A stretch of 64,000 nucleotides of DNA from Mesorhizobium sp. LSJC280B00 (GCF_000502835.1 NZ_AYVL01000006.1:157151-221150); one strand, 5' to 3'; shown: positions 51,601-60,027, numbered from the stretch's first letter. Notes: a model not told the origin generated them from the letters alone. Translations and numbers: made by a program.

Positions 51601-52200
51601 ATGAGCTACGCAATTGTAGGATTCGGTAAGATAGGCCAGGCCCTCGCCCACGCCTTCGCCCGTAAAAACATCGACGTGGCCGTCGCGAGCCGCCGGCCGC
51701 CCGAGGCGTTGGCGCCGCAGGCTCGGGCGATTGGACCCACGGTCGTCGCCAAGTCGCTGCGGGATGCACTCGAGGCCGACACAATCATCTTGGCGGTCCC
51801 GTTCGGGGAGCATCGCGAGGTTGCGAAGGCTCTGCCGAGCTGGGAAGGCAAGATAGTCATCGACGCGATGAACGCGTTTCCAGTCCCTGAAGAGCTGGAC
51901 GGTCTCCCGTCCTCCGCCTTCGTCGCGAAGGCGTTCACCGGCGCCAAGCTCGTCAAAGGGTTCAATCATCTGGTTGCGGCCACCCTGGCTGCCGATCCGA
52001 TCGTCCAGGGCGGGCACCGTGTCGTCTTTCTGTCGAGCGACGACGAGGACGCGACCGCTCCCGTGGCGGCCTTGGCCAAACAACTTGGGTTCGCACCCGT
52101 CAAGCTGGGAAAGCTCAACGAGGGTGGCGCGCTGGTGCAGGCACGCGGCCGCACTTGGGGCCAGCTCATCTTCCAGGATTTGTTCAAGAAGGAGCAGTAA
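51601..52200 (+). CDS. F420-reductase-like NAD(P)-binding protein
   Basis: A 199-residue Rossmann protein: MSYAIVGFGKIGQALAHAFA then VAVASRRPPEALAPQA, DTIILAVPFGEHREVAKAL, KLVKGFNHL and VVFLSSDDEDATAPVAALAK, as in NADPH-dependent F420 reductase-like (NADP_oxid F420-dependent) proteins. In rhizobia it would use NADPH alone. GGAGAAGCATT precedes the ATG. Confidence 0.87.
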   Translation: MSYAIVGFGKIGQALAHAFARKNIDVAVASRRPPEALAPQARAIGPTVVAKSLRDALEADTIILAVPFGEHREVAKALPSWEGKIVIDAMNAFPVPEELDGLPSSAFVAKAFTGAKLVKGFNHLVAATLAADPIVQGGHRVVFLSSDDEDATAPVAALAKQLGFAPVKLGKLNEGGALVQARGRTWGQLIFQDLFKKEQ

Positions 52201-52203
52201 TCG

Positions 52204-52710
52204 ATGTACGACCATGTGACTTGGCCCAAGCGATATGATCCGAAAACGTCGGCCATCTACGCACTCAACGACATTGACGTGAAGGCGCCGCCTGAAGCGG
52301 TCTGGAAGCTGCTCGTCGAAGCCGAGAATTGGTCGAGCTACTTTCCCGCCGAGGATCAGGTCAAGATTCTGACGGGGGAGCCGGAACTGGCGCTCGGAAC
52401 GCGATACAGCCGTGTGACGGTTGGATTTCCGATGAGTCTGGTCGTGACGGAATGCGAGCCCCTTCGCAGGCTCGCATGGGCGACGACAGTTGATGGCGAC
52501 GAGACCGGCTCAAGCGCATACCATGGCTGGGTCATCACGCCTACGGACCATGGCTGCCATGTGCTGACTGAGGAAACGCAGCAGGGCCCCTTCTTCCTCG
52601 ATGAGCTCGGGCGCAAACATCCCGGCGCACTCTACCGGTATCACCAAGACTGGGTCGAAAGCCTCGCCCACGCAGCGGAGGCGGAAACAGCGAAGACGAC
52701 AGTGGATTGA
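52204..52710 (+). CDS. SRPBCC-fold protein
   Basis: A 168-residue START-like protein: LNDIDVKAPPEAVWKLLVEA, ENWSSYFPAEDQVKIL, TRYSRVTVGFPMSLVV, WVITPTDHGCHVLTEETQQG. Three bases after the upstream stop, with AAGGAGCAG overlapping that stop, so cotranscribed. Ligand unknown; probably binds a hydrophobic metabolite processed by the neighbouring SDRs. Confidence 0.82.
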   Translation: MYDHVTWPKRYDPKTSAIYALNDIDVKAPPEAVWKLLVEAENWSSYFPAEDQVKILTGEPELALGTRYSRVTVGFPMSLVVTECEPLRRLAWATTVDGDETGSSAYHGWVITPTDHGCHVLTEETQQGPFFLDELGRKHPGALYRYHQDWVESLAHAAEAETAKTTVD

Positions 52711-52746
52711 TTGCGCTTCCTATTTAATTTTTTGGAGATGAATGAG

Positions 52747-53559
52747 ATGAATATCGAACTCCAAGGCCGCAAGGCCATTGTTACCGGATCCACCGCCGGT
52801 ATCGGCCGCGCGACGGCGGAGGGGTTGGCGCGTGCCGGTGCATCGGTCGTCGTCAACGGCCGTGGAAACGCTCGGGTCGATGAGGCGGTGCGGCAGATGC
52901 GGCAGGCCTTCCCCGGCAGCGACATCTCGGGTATCGCCGCTGATCTTGCGACAGCGGAGGGGGCAAAGGCCTTGATCGCGCATGCGCCAGACGCCGATAT
53001 CCTTGTGAACAACGTCGGTACAGCACACATCCGGAGCTACAACGGCGTCGAGGATATCGCAAATATCCCCGATGAGGACTGGCTTGACCTCTTCCAGTTG
53101 AACGTAATGAGTGGCGTGCGCGCGAGCCGTCATTACCTGCCGCGGATGGTGGCGAAAGGCTGGGGCCGCGTCGTGTTCATAAGTAGCGAATCCGCAGTCA
53201 ACATCCCTAAGGAAATGCTCGACTATGGCATGACCAAGACCGCTCAACTCGCGGTCTCACGCGGGCTTGCCGAGGCGGTCGCGGGCACGGGCGTCACCGT
53301 CAACGCCGTCCTGCCGGGACCTACCCGCTCTGAGATCCTGGGCAACTTCATGGCGAAACAGGCTGACGCAAATGGAATCACGCAGCACGAAGCCGAGCAG
53401 GGCTTCCTGCAGGCGATGCGTCCGACGAGCCTCATCCACCGCTTCGCGACCACCGATGAGGTGGCCAACATGATCATCTACACATGCTCGGAGCAGGCTT
53501 CGGCGACCACCGGCGCGGCTTTGCGGGTGGATGGTGGCGTGGTCCGCTTCGTCGCGTAG
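52747..53559 (+). CDS. Short-chain dehydrogenase
   Basis: SDR of 270 residues: KAIVTGSTAGIGRATAEGLA, VNNVGTAHI, Ser region VVFISSESAVNIPKEM, Tyr-Lys YGMTKTAQLAVSRGLAE, then VNAVLPGPTRSEILGNF. TTTGGAGATG is the ribosome site for ATG 52747; ATG 52738 is in frame. Resembles 3-oxoacyl-ACP-reductase-like SDRs with an altered Tyr motif context. Followed at once by a hydrolase remnant. Confidence 0.88.
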   Translation: MNIELQGRKAIVTGSTAGIGRATAEGLARAGASVVVNGRGNARVDEAVRQMRQAFPGSDISGIAADLATAEGAKALIAHAPDADILVNNVGTAHIRSYNGVEDIANIPDEDWLDLFQLNVMSGVRASRHYLPRMVAKGWGRVVFISSESAVNIPKEMLDYGMTKTAQLAVSRGLAEAVAGTGVTVNAVLPGPTRSEILGNFMAKQADANGITQHEAEQGFLQAMRPTSLIHRFATTDEVANMIIYTCSEQASATTGAALRVDGGVVRFVA

Positions 53560-53700
53560 CAGGACGACCAAATTGTTCCGTTCGCCAACTCGGGTCCGCT
53601 GTCGGCCAAGCTGCTGAAGCATGGCACGCTTAAGTCTACAGGGATCTGGCGCACGGCATGCGCACGGTCCACGCATTGCGGGAGCACTCTGAAACTATGC
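53560..53700 (+). pseudogene. Alpha/beta-hydrolase (chloroperoxidase-like) C-terminal remnant
   Basis: Directly after the SDR stop the plus strand reads QDDQIVPFANSGPLSAKLLK then HGTLKS, and after a frameshift YRDLAHGMRTVHALREHS. This is the end of a non-haem chloroperoxidase-like hydrolase (DDQIVP with the acid residue, HGM with the catalytic His). The 5' part is gone, so a deletion or recombination joined the SDR to it. Confidence 0.7.
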
Positions 53701-54034
53701 GAGGCACGAGAACGTATTCAGCTACGGCGCCGTCCCCGCTGTGCTCGGCGGCCGTGCGCTCGTCTCGTTGGTCCCGCCCCGGGGCTTAGACCATGATACA
53801 AATCCACGGAACATAATGTCTATTGTCCGAGGAATTGGATCGGCGCTCCAACCCCAATCCAAAGCATGTGCTGTGGACGGCGCGGTGTATCGATCCCTTT
53901 GAGCCTCTCTACACATAATCGAAGGTCTATCGCCGACCTGCAAAACGGCTGCTTGTTCTTGCAGAATCGCCCGCGAACTATCGCCTCCTATCGTTGACCA
54001 ACAATTTCCGAATATATCCGACAGTACTCCAACC
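53701..54034. other. Non-coding stretch left of att-like site
   Basis: No supported gene. The last bases (CAGTACTCC just before the att core) resemble the sequence left of the guaA end at 63034 (CAGTACTCCTCG), consistent with equivalent element arms. Confidence 0.45.
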
Positions 54035-54270
54035 TCATTCCCACTCGATTGTTTTAAGTGATCGTAACGCATTGAATTCCCTGCACAAATTCTTTCTGCA
54101 CGCAATGAAGAACCGTCTCCCCGATCCGTCAGAAATTTGCGCTCTTGAATTCAAAGGAGAATTTCGGCGATTCAAAATCTGCTCGGTTTCAGCGACTATC
54201 GGCATCGATTGGTCGATTTTCGACATTCTTTAGCTGTGCCTTCACGATCCCGTCGGCAAAAAGACCGTCA
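54035..54270. repeat. att-like core plus arm repeat, copy 1
   Basis: TCATTCCCACTCGAT (54035-54049) equals the end of guaA. The following 200 or so bases are clearly similar to 58055-58280: shared blocks include TCAGAAAT, TGCGCTCTTGA, GAATTTCGGCGATTC and GGTCGATTTTCGACA. Read on the minus strand, the core still encodes LKTIEWE and a stop. AAAAAGACCGTCA ends the unit at 54258-54270. Confidence 0.78.
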
Positions 54271-54516
54271 CGGCTCGCAAGAGCCTGAACGACACGCAGT
54301 TCCTCTCATGCCTTGATCCGTCCCGGACTTACGCCTTGGCGGCGTTCTGTGCAGCCTCGAATACATCGCGTGCGGACGTCGTACCCGCTACGTGCTCCGT
54401 AAGCACGTGCACCAACGTTTTCGAGTGTCGTGCAAACGCTGTACCCCGCCATCAAAGCCTCTAGCTCGCTAATGGCGGCTTCCAAGCCAGAAGGGACATC
54501 AATCTGACCGGCCAAA

Positions 54517-54545
54517 GACGCCCCGCTCCACCGAGCGGGGGCGTC
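54517..54545 (-). terminator. Rho-independent terminator
   Basis: GACGCCCCGCTC (54517-54528) and GAGCGGGGGCGTC (54533-54545) form a strong GC-rich stem with a four-base loop. On the minus strand it is followed by TTT and lies 18 bases past the stop of the methyltransferase gene at 54563, which it should terminate. Confidence 0.78.
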
Positions 54546-54562
54546 TCCCCTGTTAATCCCTG

Positions 54563-55426
54563 TCAGCTTGCCGGATTGCGTGCCATGACGATCCACGCCG
54601 CGCCGTCGATCATCACCGACCGCTCGCCGGGGAGGCCCGCGAAGGCGGCACGAACCGCGGCCGAGGCGCGGGCGCGGATGTCGTCGGGCTGATCAGCGAG
54701 AGCGCGCGACAGCGGGCCGACCTCGAGTGTCATCTCCACCGCGTCGTCGATCGCCGCGTCCCGCGTCCCCCCCTCGCCGAACGGGATGGAGGCATCGAAT
54801 GGCGCGATAGCGACATCGGTGAAGCCAGCCGCCGTTAAAATACGCGCCACCCGCCCCTGGTCGCCAAACGAGAACGGGCCGGGCGCTTCGGGATCGGGCG
54901 GCGCCGTCGGCGGGACGATGCCCTTGATCGCGCCCATCGGCAAGCGCACCCAATCGTTCTCGGCCATGCCGCGCCAGCAGACGAAAGCGACCCGCGCGCC
55001 CGGCTTGAGCGCACGGCGCATATGAGCGAACGCCGCCGTAGGATCGTCAAAGAACATCACTCCGAAGCGCGAGAACAGGATGTCGAACGCGCCCTCGGGC
55101 AACGCGGTGCTGCTGGCGTCGGCCACCTGGAACAGGGCCGGCGTATCCTGCGGCGCTAGCGCGCGCGCTCTGCCGATCAGCGGTTCGGATATGTCCACGC
55201 CTAGCACATGGCCCCCCGCGCCGACGCGGGCGGCCAGATCCAGACTAGACGCCCCCGCGCCGCAGCCGACGTCCAGCACGCGTTCGCCCGTGGCGGGCGC
55301 GGCGGCTTCGATCGCGGCCTGGCCGAACACCGCCATCATGGCATCGAGCCGGGCCTGGTAAGCGACCCAGCGCTCCCCGCTTTGGCCATTCCAGTCGGCT
55401 ACCTGATAAACATTTTTCTCTGCCAT
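54563..55426 (-). CDS. SAM-dependent methyltransferase
   Basis: A 287-residue UbiE/COQ5-like class I methyltransferase: NGQSGERWVAYQARLDAMMA, motif I ERVLDVGCGAGASSLDLAAR, GVDISEPLI, FDILFSRFGVMFFDDP and LKPGARVAFVCWR. The substrate is not known. An isolated gene with its own terminator in the middle cassette of the array. Confidence 0.88.
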   Translation of the reverse strand: MAEKNVYQVADWNGQSGERWVAYQARLDAMMAVFGQAAIEAAAPATGERVLDVGCGAGASSLDLAARVGAGGHVLGVDISEPLIGRARALAPQDTPALFQVADASSTALPEGAFDILFSRFGVMFFDDPTAAFAHMRRALKPGARVAFVCWRGMAENDWVRLPMGAIKGIVPPTAPPDPEAPGPFSFGDQGRVARILTAAGFTDVAIAPFDASIPFGEGGTRDAAIDDAVEMTLEVGPLSRALADQPDDIRARASAAVRAAFAGLPGERSVMIDGAAWIVMARNPAS

Positions 55427-55559
55427 GCCATATCCTTGTTCTGATTCTTTCTTTGCTAGGCTCTCCCCTCAGGGGAGAGGGGGCCCGCGTTCCGTGGCAC
55501 CGGCCCGCAACCTTCAGAATATGATAGCCCGCGGCAACCGGAGAAGGGAATCTGTGCTC

Positions 55560-56453
55560 TCAAACCAGCATCGACTGCTGGGAGAAGATGCCCGCCATCG
55601 CGCCGTGCGATGATGCCGTGGTGACCGAGGCCATGAGGGGGTTGGCGAGGTCGCCGGCGGCGTAGATGCCGGGAATGCTGGTTTCGCGGCGCTCGTCGAC
55701 CTTGAGGACGATGCCGAGGGACGTATCGACCGTGGCGAGGCCCAGTGATTCATGCAGGCTTGCGGACGGCTTGTTGCGCGGATGGGCGAACAGGATGTCG
55801 ACCGCGACATTGCGGCCGGTATCGAGATTGACGGTGGCGATATGGCCCCCGTGATGGGCGATCTCGGTGATCCGGCCATCGACGACAGGTATGTTGCGGC
55901 GCGCCAGATCGGCCCGGATATCGGGTGGAATGTCGTGACCATCGGCGAAGAGCGTCAACGTGTCGGTCCAATCGTGGTACAGCCTGACATAAGTATGCGA
56001 CTGCGGGCCGGACCAGACGAGGCCCCAATGCTGGCCGGCGACTTCAAAGCCGTCGCAATAGGGGCAGGGTACGATGGACGTGCCCCAGCTTTCGGCAAAG
56101 CCCGGAACATCAGGCATCTGGTCGGCGACGCCATAGCTCAGGATCAGGCGCCGCGCCCCAAGGCTTTCGCCATCGCCAATGAGGACGGAGAAATCGTCGA
56201 TGGCGCCGGAGACGCTGTCGGCCCGGGCACTGACCAGCCTGATCGTGGGATAACGCGCCAGCTGCTGCCGCGCCTCGGCCAGGATGTCCAGCGGTGGCTT
56301 GTGATCGTGACCGAGCAGGCCATGCGAGTGGCCGGCGAAGCGATTGCGCGGCAGGCCGGTATCGAGAACGGTGACCTTGCGGCGGGCACGGCCGAGCTGC
56401 AGGGCGCCGGCGAGACCGGCAAAGCTGCCGCCGATGATGATGACGTCATCCAT
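55560..56453 (-). CDS. FAD/NAD(P) oxidoreductase, thioredoxin-reductase-like
   Basis: A 297-residue flavoprotein: DVIIIGGSFAGLAGALQLGR binds FAD, PRNRFAGHSHGLLGHDHKPP, then PCPYCDGFEVAG with the redox Cys pair spaced as CPYC rather than CATC, and GIYAAGDLANPLMASVTTAS at the FAD C-terminal site. The glutathione/thioredoxin-reductase-like family in many bacteria is linked to Rrf2 or TetR regulators; a TetR gene is divergent here. Start ATG 56453. Confidence 0.88.
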   Translation of the reverse strand: MDDVIIIGGSFAGLAGALQLGRARRKVTVLDTGLPRNRFAGHSHGLLGHDHKPPLDILAEARQQLARYPTIRLVSARADSVSGAIDDFSVLIGDGESLGARRLILSYGVADQMPDVPGFAESWGTSIVPCPYCDGFEVAGQHWGLVWSGPQSHTYVRLYHDWTDTLTLFADGHDIPPDIRADLARRNIPVVDGRITEIAHHGGHIATVNLDTGRNVAVDILFAHPRNKPSASLHESLGLATVDTSLGIVLKVDERRETSIPGIYAAGDLANPLMASVTTASSHGAMAGIFSQQSMLV

Positions 56454-56640
56454 GGTGATAAGCTCCGTGTTGTGGATGGAGGGGGTTGGGCCGGGCCTGG
56501 CGCGAAATATCGTCCAGCGATACGCGCTCGAGACGGGCAGCGAGCAGGGCTTCGGCATCGACGAGAAAGTCGCCCATCACTGTGTTGACCGGCCGGACAA
56601 TGCCGCATTCGATATCGCCGGGCGGCCCGGGGAAACTTGA
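56446..56640 (-). pseudogene. 5'-truncated fragment, possibly Rrf2-like C-terminus
   Basis: Just upstream of and slightly overlapping the flavoprotein gene, the minus strand reads PPGDIECGIVRPVNTVMGDF then LVDAEALLAARLERVSLDDI and a stop at 56446. Cys followed by a helix and SLDDI resembles the end of Rrf2 regulators, which commonly precede such oxidoreductases. No start or DNA-binding part remains before an upstream stop. Tentative. Confidence 0.3.
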
Positions 56641-56684
56641 TTTGGAGGACAGGTTGAAACCTATCCATTGGCTTGCACATTTCA

Positions 56685-56700
56685 GATACTACATGGTATC
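56685..56700. promoter_or_regulatory. Palindromic operator for TetR regulator
   Basis: GATACTACATGGTATC has perfect five-base arms GATAC/GTATC around TACATG. It lies 42 bases before the TetR start and in the gap to the divergent flavoprotein gene. Likely bound by that TetR protein. Confidence 0.45.
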
Positions 56701-56741
56701 GTAATGCAAGAATTAGGATACTGTCAAGTACTGGAATTGTC

Positions 56742-57389
56742 GTGACCGAAAACAGCCAGGGCCGGCGCGGCCGGCCCGCCAACGAGGCGCTTGGCCAAAC
56801 GATAGTCGACGCCGCGTGCGAACTCTTTGTGGAATTGGGTTTTCAAGCGACGACATTAGACAAGGTCGCCCAGCGGGCGAAGATATCCAAGCTCAGCATC
56901 TATCGGCACTTCGAGAACAAGGAGGCGCTGTTCAGCGCGGCCATCGCGGCCCGCTGCCATCAGTTTGCACCACAGGCCCTTTTTGAAGGCGTCGACGGTT
57001 CGGCCGAAGATCAGCTCATGGCGGTGGGATCATCCCTGCTTCGCACGCTGTTGAGCTCGGACGTCCGCAGTGTCGAAGCCATGATCATGGCCGACAAGAC
57101 GAATCAAAAGTCGTTAAGCAAGCTCCAATACGAAGCCGGCCCCGCCCATGTCATCGCCCAAATCGAGGCCCTGTTGCGTCAGTTGCACGCGAAGGCGGTT
57201 CTGAACGTGCCCGATCCTCTCCGGTCCGCCCGCTTGTTTGCCGCGCTTTTCAAAGGATCCGATCTCCTGATTATCGCACACTTCGATCAGGCGAGAGCAG
57301 AGGACGACAACGAAATCGAATCCTATTGCCGGTCGGCCGTCGCCATGTTCATCGCCGCGCACGGTGGCAACGACCACGCGGGCGGATAA
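56742..57389 (+). CDS. TetR-family regulator
   Basis: TetR protein of 215 residues from GTG 56742: GRRGRPANEALGQTIVDAAC, ELGFQATTLDKVAQRAKISK, LSIYRHFENKEALFSAAIAA form the DNA-binding domain, followed by a C-terminal TetR_C (AefR-like) domain. Divergent from the flavoprotein, the probable target. An upstream in-frame ATG exists but would sit within the operator. Confidence 0.88.
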   Translation: MTENSQGRRGRPANEALGQTIVDAACELFVELGFQATTLDKVAQRAKISKLSIYRHFENKEALFSAAIAARCHQFAPQALFEGVDGSAEDQLMAVGSSLLRTLLSSDVRSVEAMIMADKTNQKSLSKLQYEAGPAHVIAQIEALLRQLHAKAVLNVPDPLRSARLFAALFKGSDLLIIAHFDQARAEDDNEIESYCRSAVAMFIAAHGGNDHAGG

Positions 57390-57612
57390 GCATTTGATTG
57401 CTCCGGGCAGCTTGGCCGGGACCGTCGTCCAGGCGCTTCGTCATATTGGGCCGGCGCGCGCGGCCGAGCTTGCACAGATCGCGGCACCTCATCTTTCTCC
57501 CAACGATAAAAAGACGCTCGCATCTACCGCGGTCCAAGCTCCCGCCTGGATGCGGTCGACGCTTCTCTCCATCGCAGATCCGGCAGCAGTCGGGACAACA
57601 TTTGATAGGTGA
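57390..57612 (+). pseudogene. Possible DUF6088/AbiEi-like C-terminal remnant
   Basis: The frame after the TetR stop reads APGSLAGTVVQALRHIGPAR, then HLSPNDKKTLASTAVQAPAW and MRSTLLSIADPA. The LSxxDxxxL...APAWM pattern is like the end of DUF6088 (AbiEi-like antitoxin) proteins. The N-terminal part is missing, so it is a remnant if the match is right. Confidence 0.35.
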
Positions 57613-57700
57613 TGCGACGGTGCCATCCGACGATATGCGATCGGGTCCGGAACATCGATCGGTACCGCAGCCAAAGCTGAAACTATGTATGTCGATAACT

Positions 57701-57858
57701 AAAGTACCGTCAGCGCGGAAATGTCATGCTACGGGTAATTTTCGTTATATATTTCAAAGCGTTGACACACAGAAAAGTACCGTCAAACCCTAAAAAGGAA
57801 TGACGGTACTTTTTAGAATGCTCTGTCGGATACAAAAGCACCGTCAAAAGTACCGTCA
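57701..57858. repeat. Cluster of AAAAGTACCGTCA repeats
   Basis: Copies at 57701-57712 (AAAGTACCGTCA), 57773-57785, 57801-57815 (inverted), 57834-57846 (AAAAGCACCGTCA) and 57846-57858. The last two are adjacent. The surroundings are AT-rich (TTCGTTATATATTTC) and contain TTGACA at 57762. The cluster ends 180 bases left of the att-like site at 58040; single variant copies occur to the right of both internal att sites (54258, 58268). They may be recombinase arm sites, Rep iterons or a repressor operator. The rest of 57613-58039 has no gene I can support. Confidence 0.8.
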
Positions 57859-58039
57859 GAGTGATCTGCTACAAGCTGCGAGCCGCGCCAGGCGCTCCGA
57901 TAAACTTAACGATTTCAATGGCTTGATAGGTTTGTCAATTCCATTGATAATGTGCCCTGGCTAGCAGTCTGCCCTGCCCGCAAATCATTGTATTTTCTGC
58001 GAAATTCTACGCTAGAGCCGCCTATCATCGCCGTTTCCC

Positions 58040-58282
58040 TCACTCCCACTCGATCGTTTTGAGCCATGGTAACGCGTTGACGCGGCAGCACAAACTTTTC
58101 TGCACGCCCTAAAGAACCGACTCTGCGATTCGTCAGAAATCTGCGCTCTTGATTTCAAAAGGGAATTTCGGCGATTCGGGATCGGCTCGGTTTCGGCGAC
58201 TATCGACAACAATCGGTCGATTTTCGACAGCCGCGCCGCAACAAGCCGCGACCCACTGGGGACCAAAAAAAGGACCGTCAAA
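58040..58282. repeat. att-like core plus arm repeat, copy 2
   Basis: TCACTCCCACTCGAT (58040-58054) is identical to the end of the working guaA. The bases up to about 58235 are similar to copy 1 at 54035, and AAAAGGACCGTCAAA at 58268-58282 stands at the same offset as the related motif in copy 1. On the minus strand the core encodes LKTIEWE and a stop. Confidence 0.78.
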
Positions 58283-58339
58283 CACGGCCGAACGGTCCGC
58301 ACGGTAGCGCCCGGCATTCGCTCGTCGCCGTGGCGTGCC

Positions 58340-58996
58340 TCACTTGCCGTATGACGCAAGGAACACCCGTACGCCGGCCGCGGCGTGCCGTCGAAGCTTC
58401 GCCGGTTTCGGAATCGACTCGTCACCCAACAGCATGGCCCTGTTCAATGGCTCGCCCATAATCAACCAATTGAACTGGGAAGCGGCGACGGCCGGATCAT
58501 CGATCGCAAGCAGGCCGCGATCAGCCAAGCGCTCGAACAACACTGCCATCGCCGCAATTGCGCGCCCGGGTCCGCCATCGAAGAGCGCCTTTGCCAGTTC
58601 TGGGAAGCGGCCGACCTCGCCGATCACCAGACGGCGCAGCTGCATGACGCGCGGCGTGAGTACAGTGGTAAGCTGTCGGTACGCATAGCGCTGAAGATAA
58701 TCGGCAATATCTTCGCCCTCGGCGAGTTCGGGCATTTTACTGTGGACCCTATCGCTGGCTCGATTGGTCACGCTGCTCACGATCTCCACGAACAGCATCT
58801 CCTTGTTCGGAAAATTCTTGTAGACGGTCTGTTTCGACACCGCCGCAAGCGCCGCGATCTCGTCCATATTGGTGGCCAGATAGCCCTTTTGCAGAAACAC
58901 TTCTGTCGCCGCCTCGAGGATGGCCCGCCGCTTTTTCGCCGACCGGCCGTGCGGTTCGAGTTCTTCTGAAACACCTGCTGAACGCGTCGTGGTCAT
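58340..58996 (-). CDS. TetR-family regulator
   Basis: TetR protein of 218 residues: KKRRAILEAATEVFLQKGYL, ATNMDEIAALAAVSKQTVYK and NFPNKEMLFVEIV, with a C-terminal TetR_C_7/AefR-like domain (LRRLVIGEVGRFPELAKALF). A palindrome lies between its start and the divergent VOC gene. Confidence 0.9.
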   Translation of the reverse strand: MTTTRSAGVSEELEPHGRSAKKRRAILEAATEVFLQKGYLATNMDEIAALAAVSKQTVYKNFPNKEMLFVEIVSSVTNRASDRVHSKMPELAEGEDIADYLQRYAYRQLTTVLTPRVMQLRRLVIGEVGRFPELAKALFDGGPGRAIAAMAVLFERLADRGLLAIDDPAVAASQFNWLIMGEPLNRAMLLGDESIPKPAKLRRHAAAGVRVFLASYGK

Positions 58997-59031
58997 GCTC
59001 CTGGCGTGTCCGCTGCCGATTGATTCATGGT

Positions 59032-59046
59032 ACTGGACCGTCTAGT
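59032..59046. promoter_or_regulatory. Palindromic operator between TetR and VOC genes
   Basis: ACTGGACCGTCTAGT: arms ACTGGAC and GTCTAGT are inverted with one mismatch around a central C. TGGACCGTCTAGT-like sites are typical of AcrR/TetR repressors. It lies 36 bases upstream of TetR and 38 bases before the VOC start. Confidence 0.5.
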
Positions 59047-59083
59047 TTGATTTGGACCGAGATGCAATGGGGAGAGATCGACA

Positions 59084-59449
59084 ATGCACATCCAGTTCGC
59101 GGAGCTTCCGGTGTTCGACCAGGAACGCGCCAAGGCGTTCTACATCGATCACCTGAACTGCCGCGTCGTCGCCGATCAGCCAATGGGCAATGATGGGTGG
59201 CGATGGATCGAACTCGGATTTCCAGGTGCCGAAACCACCCTCCACTTCCTAAGGCGCAAGGACGAAACACCATCTGAGGGGCCCGTCCTCGTGCTGGTTG
59301 ACAACGAAATCGAAGTCACCGTTCAGAGACTCAAATCGCGAGGCGCCGAGATCATAGCAGAACCGCGCCCCGCGCCATGGCAACCGGGGCGCACGATCGC
59401 GGAATTTCGGGACAGCGAGGGCAATCGCATGATGATCACCAGCAGATGA
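59084..59449 (+). CDS. VOC-superfamily protein
   Basis: A 121-residue glyoxalase-like protein: HIQFAELPVFDQERAKAFYI, DGWRWIELGFPGAETTLHFL, VLVLVDNEIEVTVQRLKSRG, IAEFRDSEGNRMMI. GGGAGAGATCGAC precedes the ATG. Its stop overlaps the next gene. Likely controlled by the divergent TetR. Confidence 0.88.
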   Translation: MHIQFAELPVFDQERAKAFYIDHLNCRVVADQPMGNDGWRWIELGFPGAETTLHFLRRKDETPSEGPVLVLVDNEIEVTVQRLKSRGAEIIAEPRPAPWQPGRTIAEFRDSEGNRMMITSR

Positions 59450-59955
59450 CGCACTCACCTATCATGACCGCAACTTGCTCTTGCGGTGGCGTCGAACTCA
59501 AAGCCTTTGGCAGGCCGATCGTGAGCAGTGCCTGCTACTGCGACGACTGCCGGAAGGGAGCTGATCAGATCGAAGCTTTGCCAGGTGCTGGCGCCATACG
59601 CGATCCCGATGGCGGCACCGCATACATCCTCTATCGAAAGGACCGCATCGAGTGCTCCAAGGGGGCCGAATTGCTGAGGGGTTACAAGCTTAAGGAAACT
59701 TCAGCCACGAATAGGGTCATCGCCATGTGCTGCAATTCAGCGATGTTAATGAACTTCGATAGAGGTCCGCATTGGGTCTCGGCATACAGAGCGCGGTTTC
59801 ACGGAGAACTCCCGCCACTGCAGCTGCGGATTTGCACTAAGTTCAAGTCGGACAGCGATGTCATTCCTGACGACGTGCCGAGCCACCGGGGTTATCCTCT
59901 AGGGTTCGTCGTTAAACTTTTGGCATCGCGCGTGGCGATGTTGCTAGGTCGATAA
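59446..59955 (+). CDS. GFA-like (DUF6151) zinc protein
   Basis: A 169-residue protein with CSCGG and SACYCDDCR cysteine motifs, as in glutathione-dependent formaldehyde-activating enzyme-like proteins and the DUF6151 group, then AMCCNSAMLMNFD. Start at ATG 59446 overlapping the VOC stop, or ATG 59464. The cysteines probably bind zinc. Enzyme activity not established. Confidence 0.78.
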   Translation: MTHSPIMTATCSCGGVELKAFGRPIVSSACYCDDCRKGADQIEALPGAGAIRDPDGGTAYILYRKDRIECSKGAELLRGYKLKETSATNRVIAMCCNSAMLMNFDRGPHWVSAYRARFHGELPPLQLRICTKFKSDSDVIPDDVPSHRGYPLGFVVKLLASRVAMLLGR

Positions 59956-60027
59956 ACCGGCCGCCAGCCTGCGCGATAAGACATTCAGATAGGTGCGCAA
60001 ATCGGATACAGCCTTGCCGCTCAGGGT

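Noticed and set aside
53722..54105. Minus-strand open frame of 127 codons spanning the att-like site at 54035
   Set aside because: It reads through the att core in a frame other than guaA, has no family match and no ribosome site.
57701..57858. CRISPR array
   Set aside because: Repeats are only 12-13 bases, irregularly spaced and partly inverted, and no cas genes are present.
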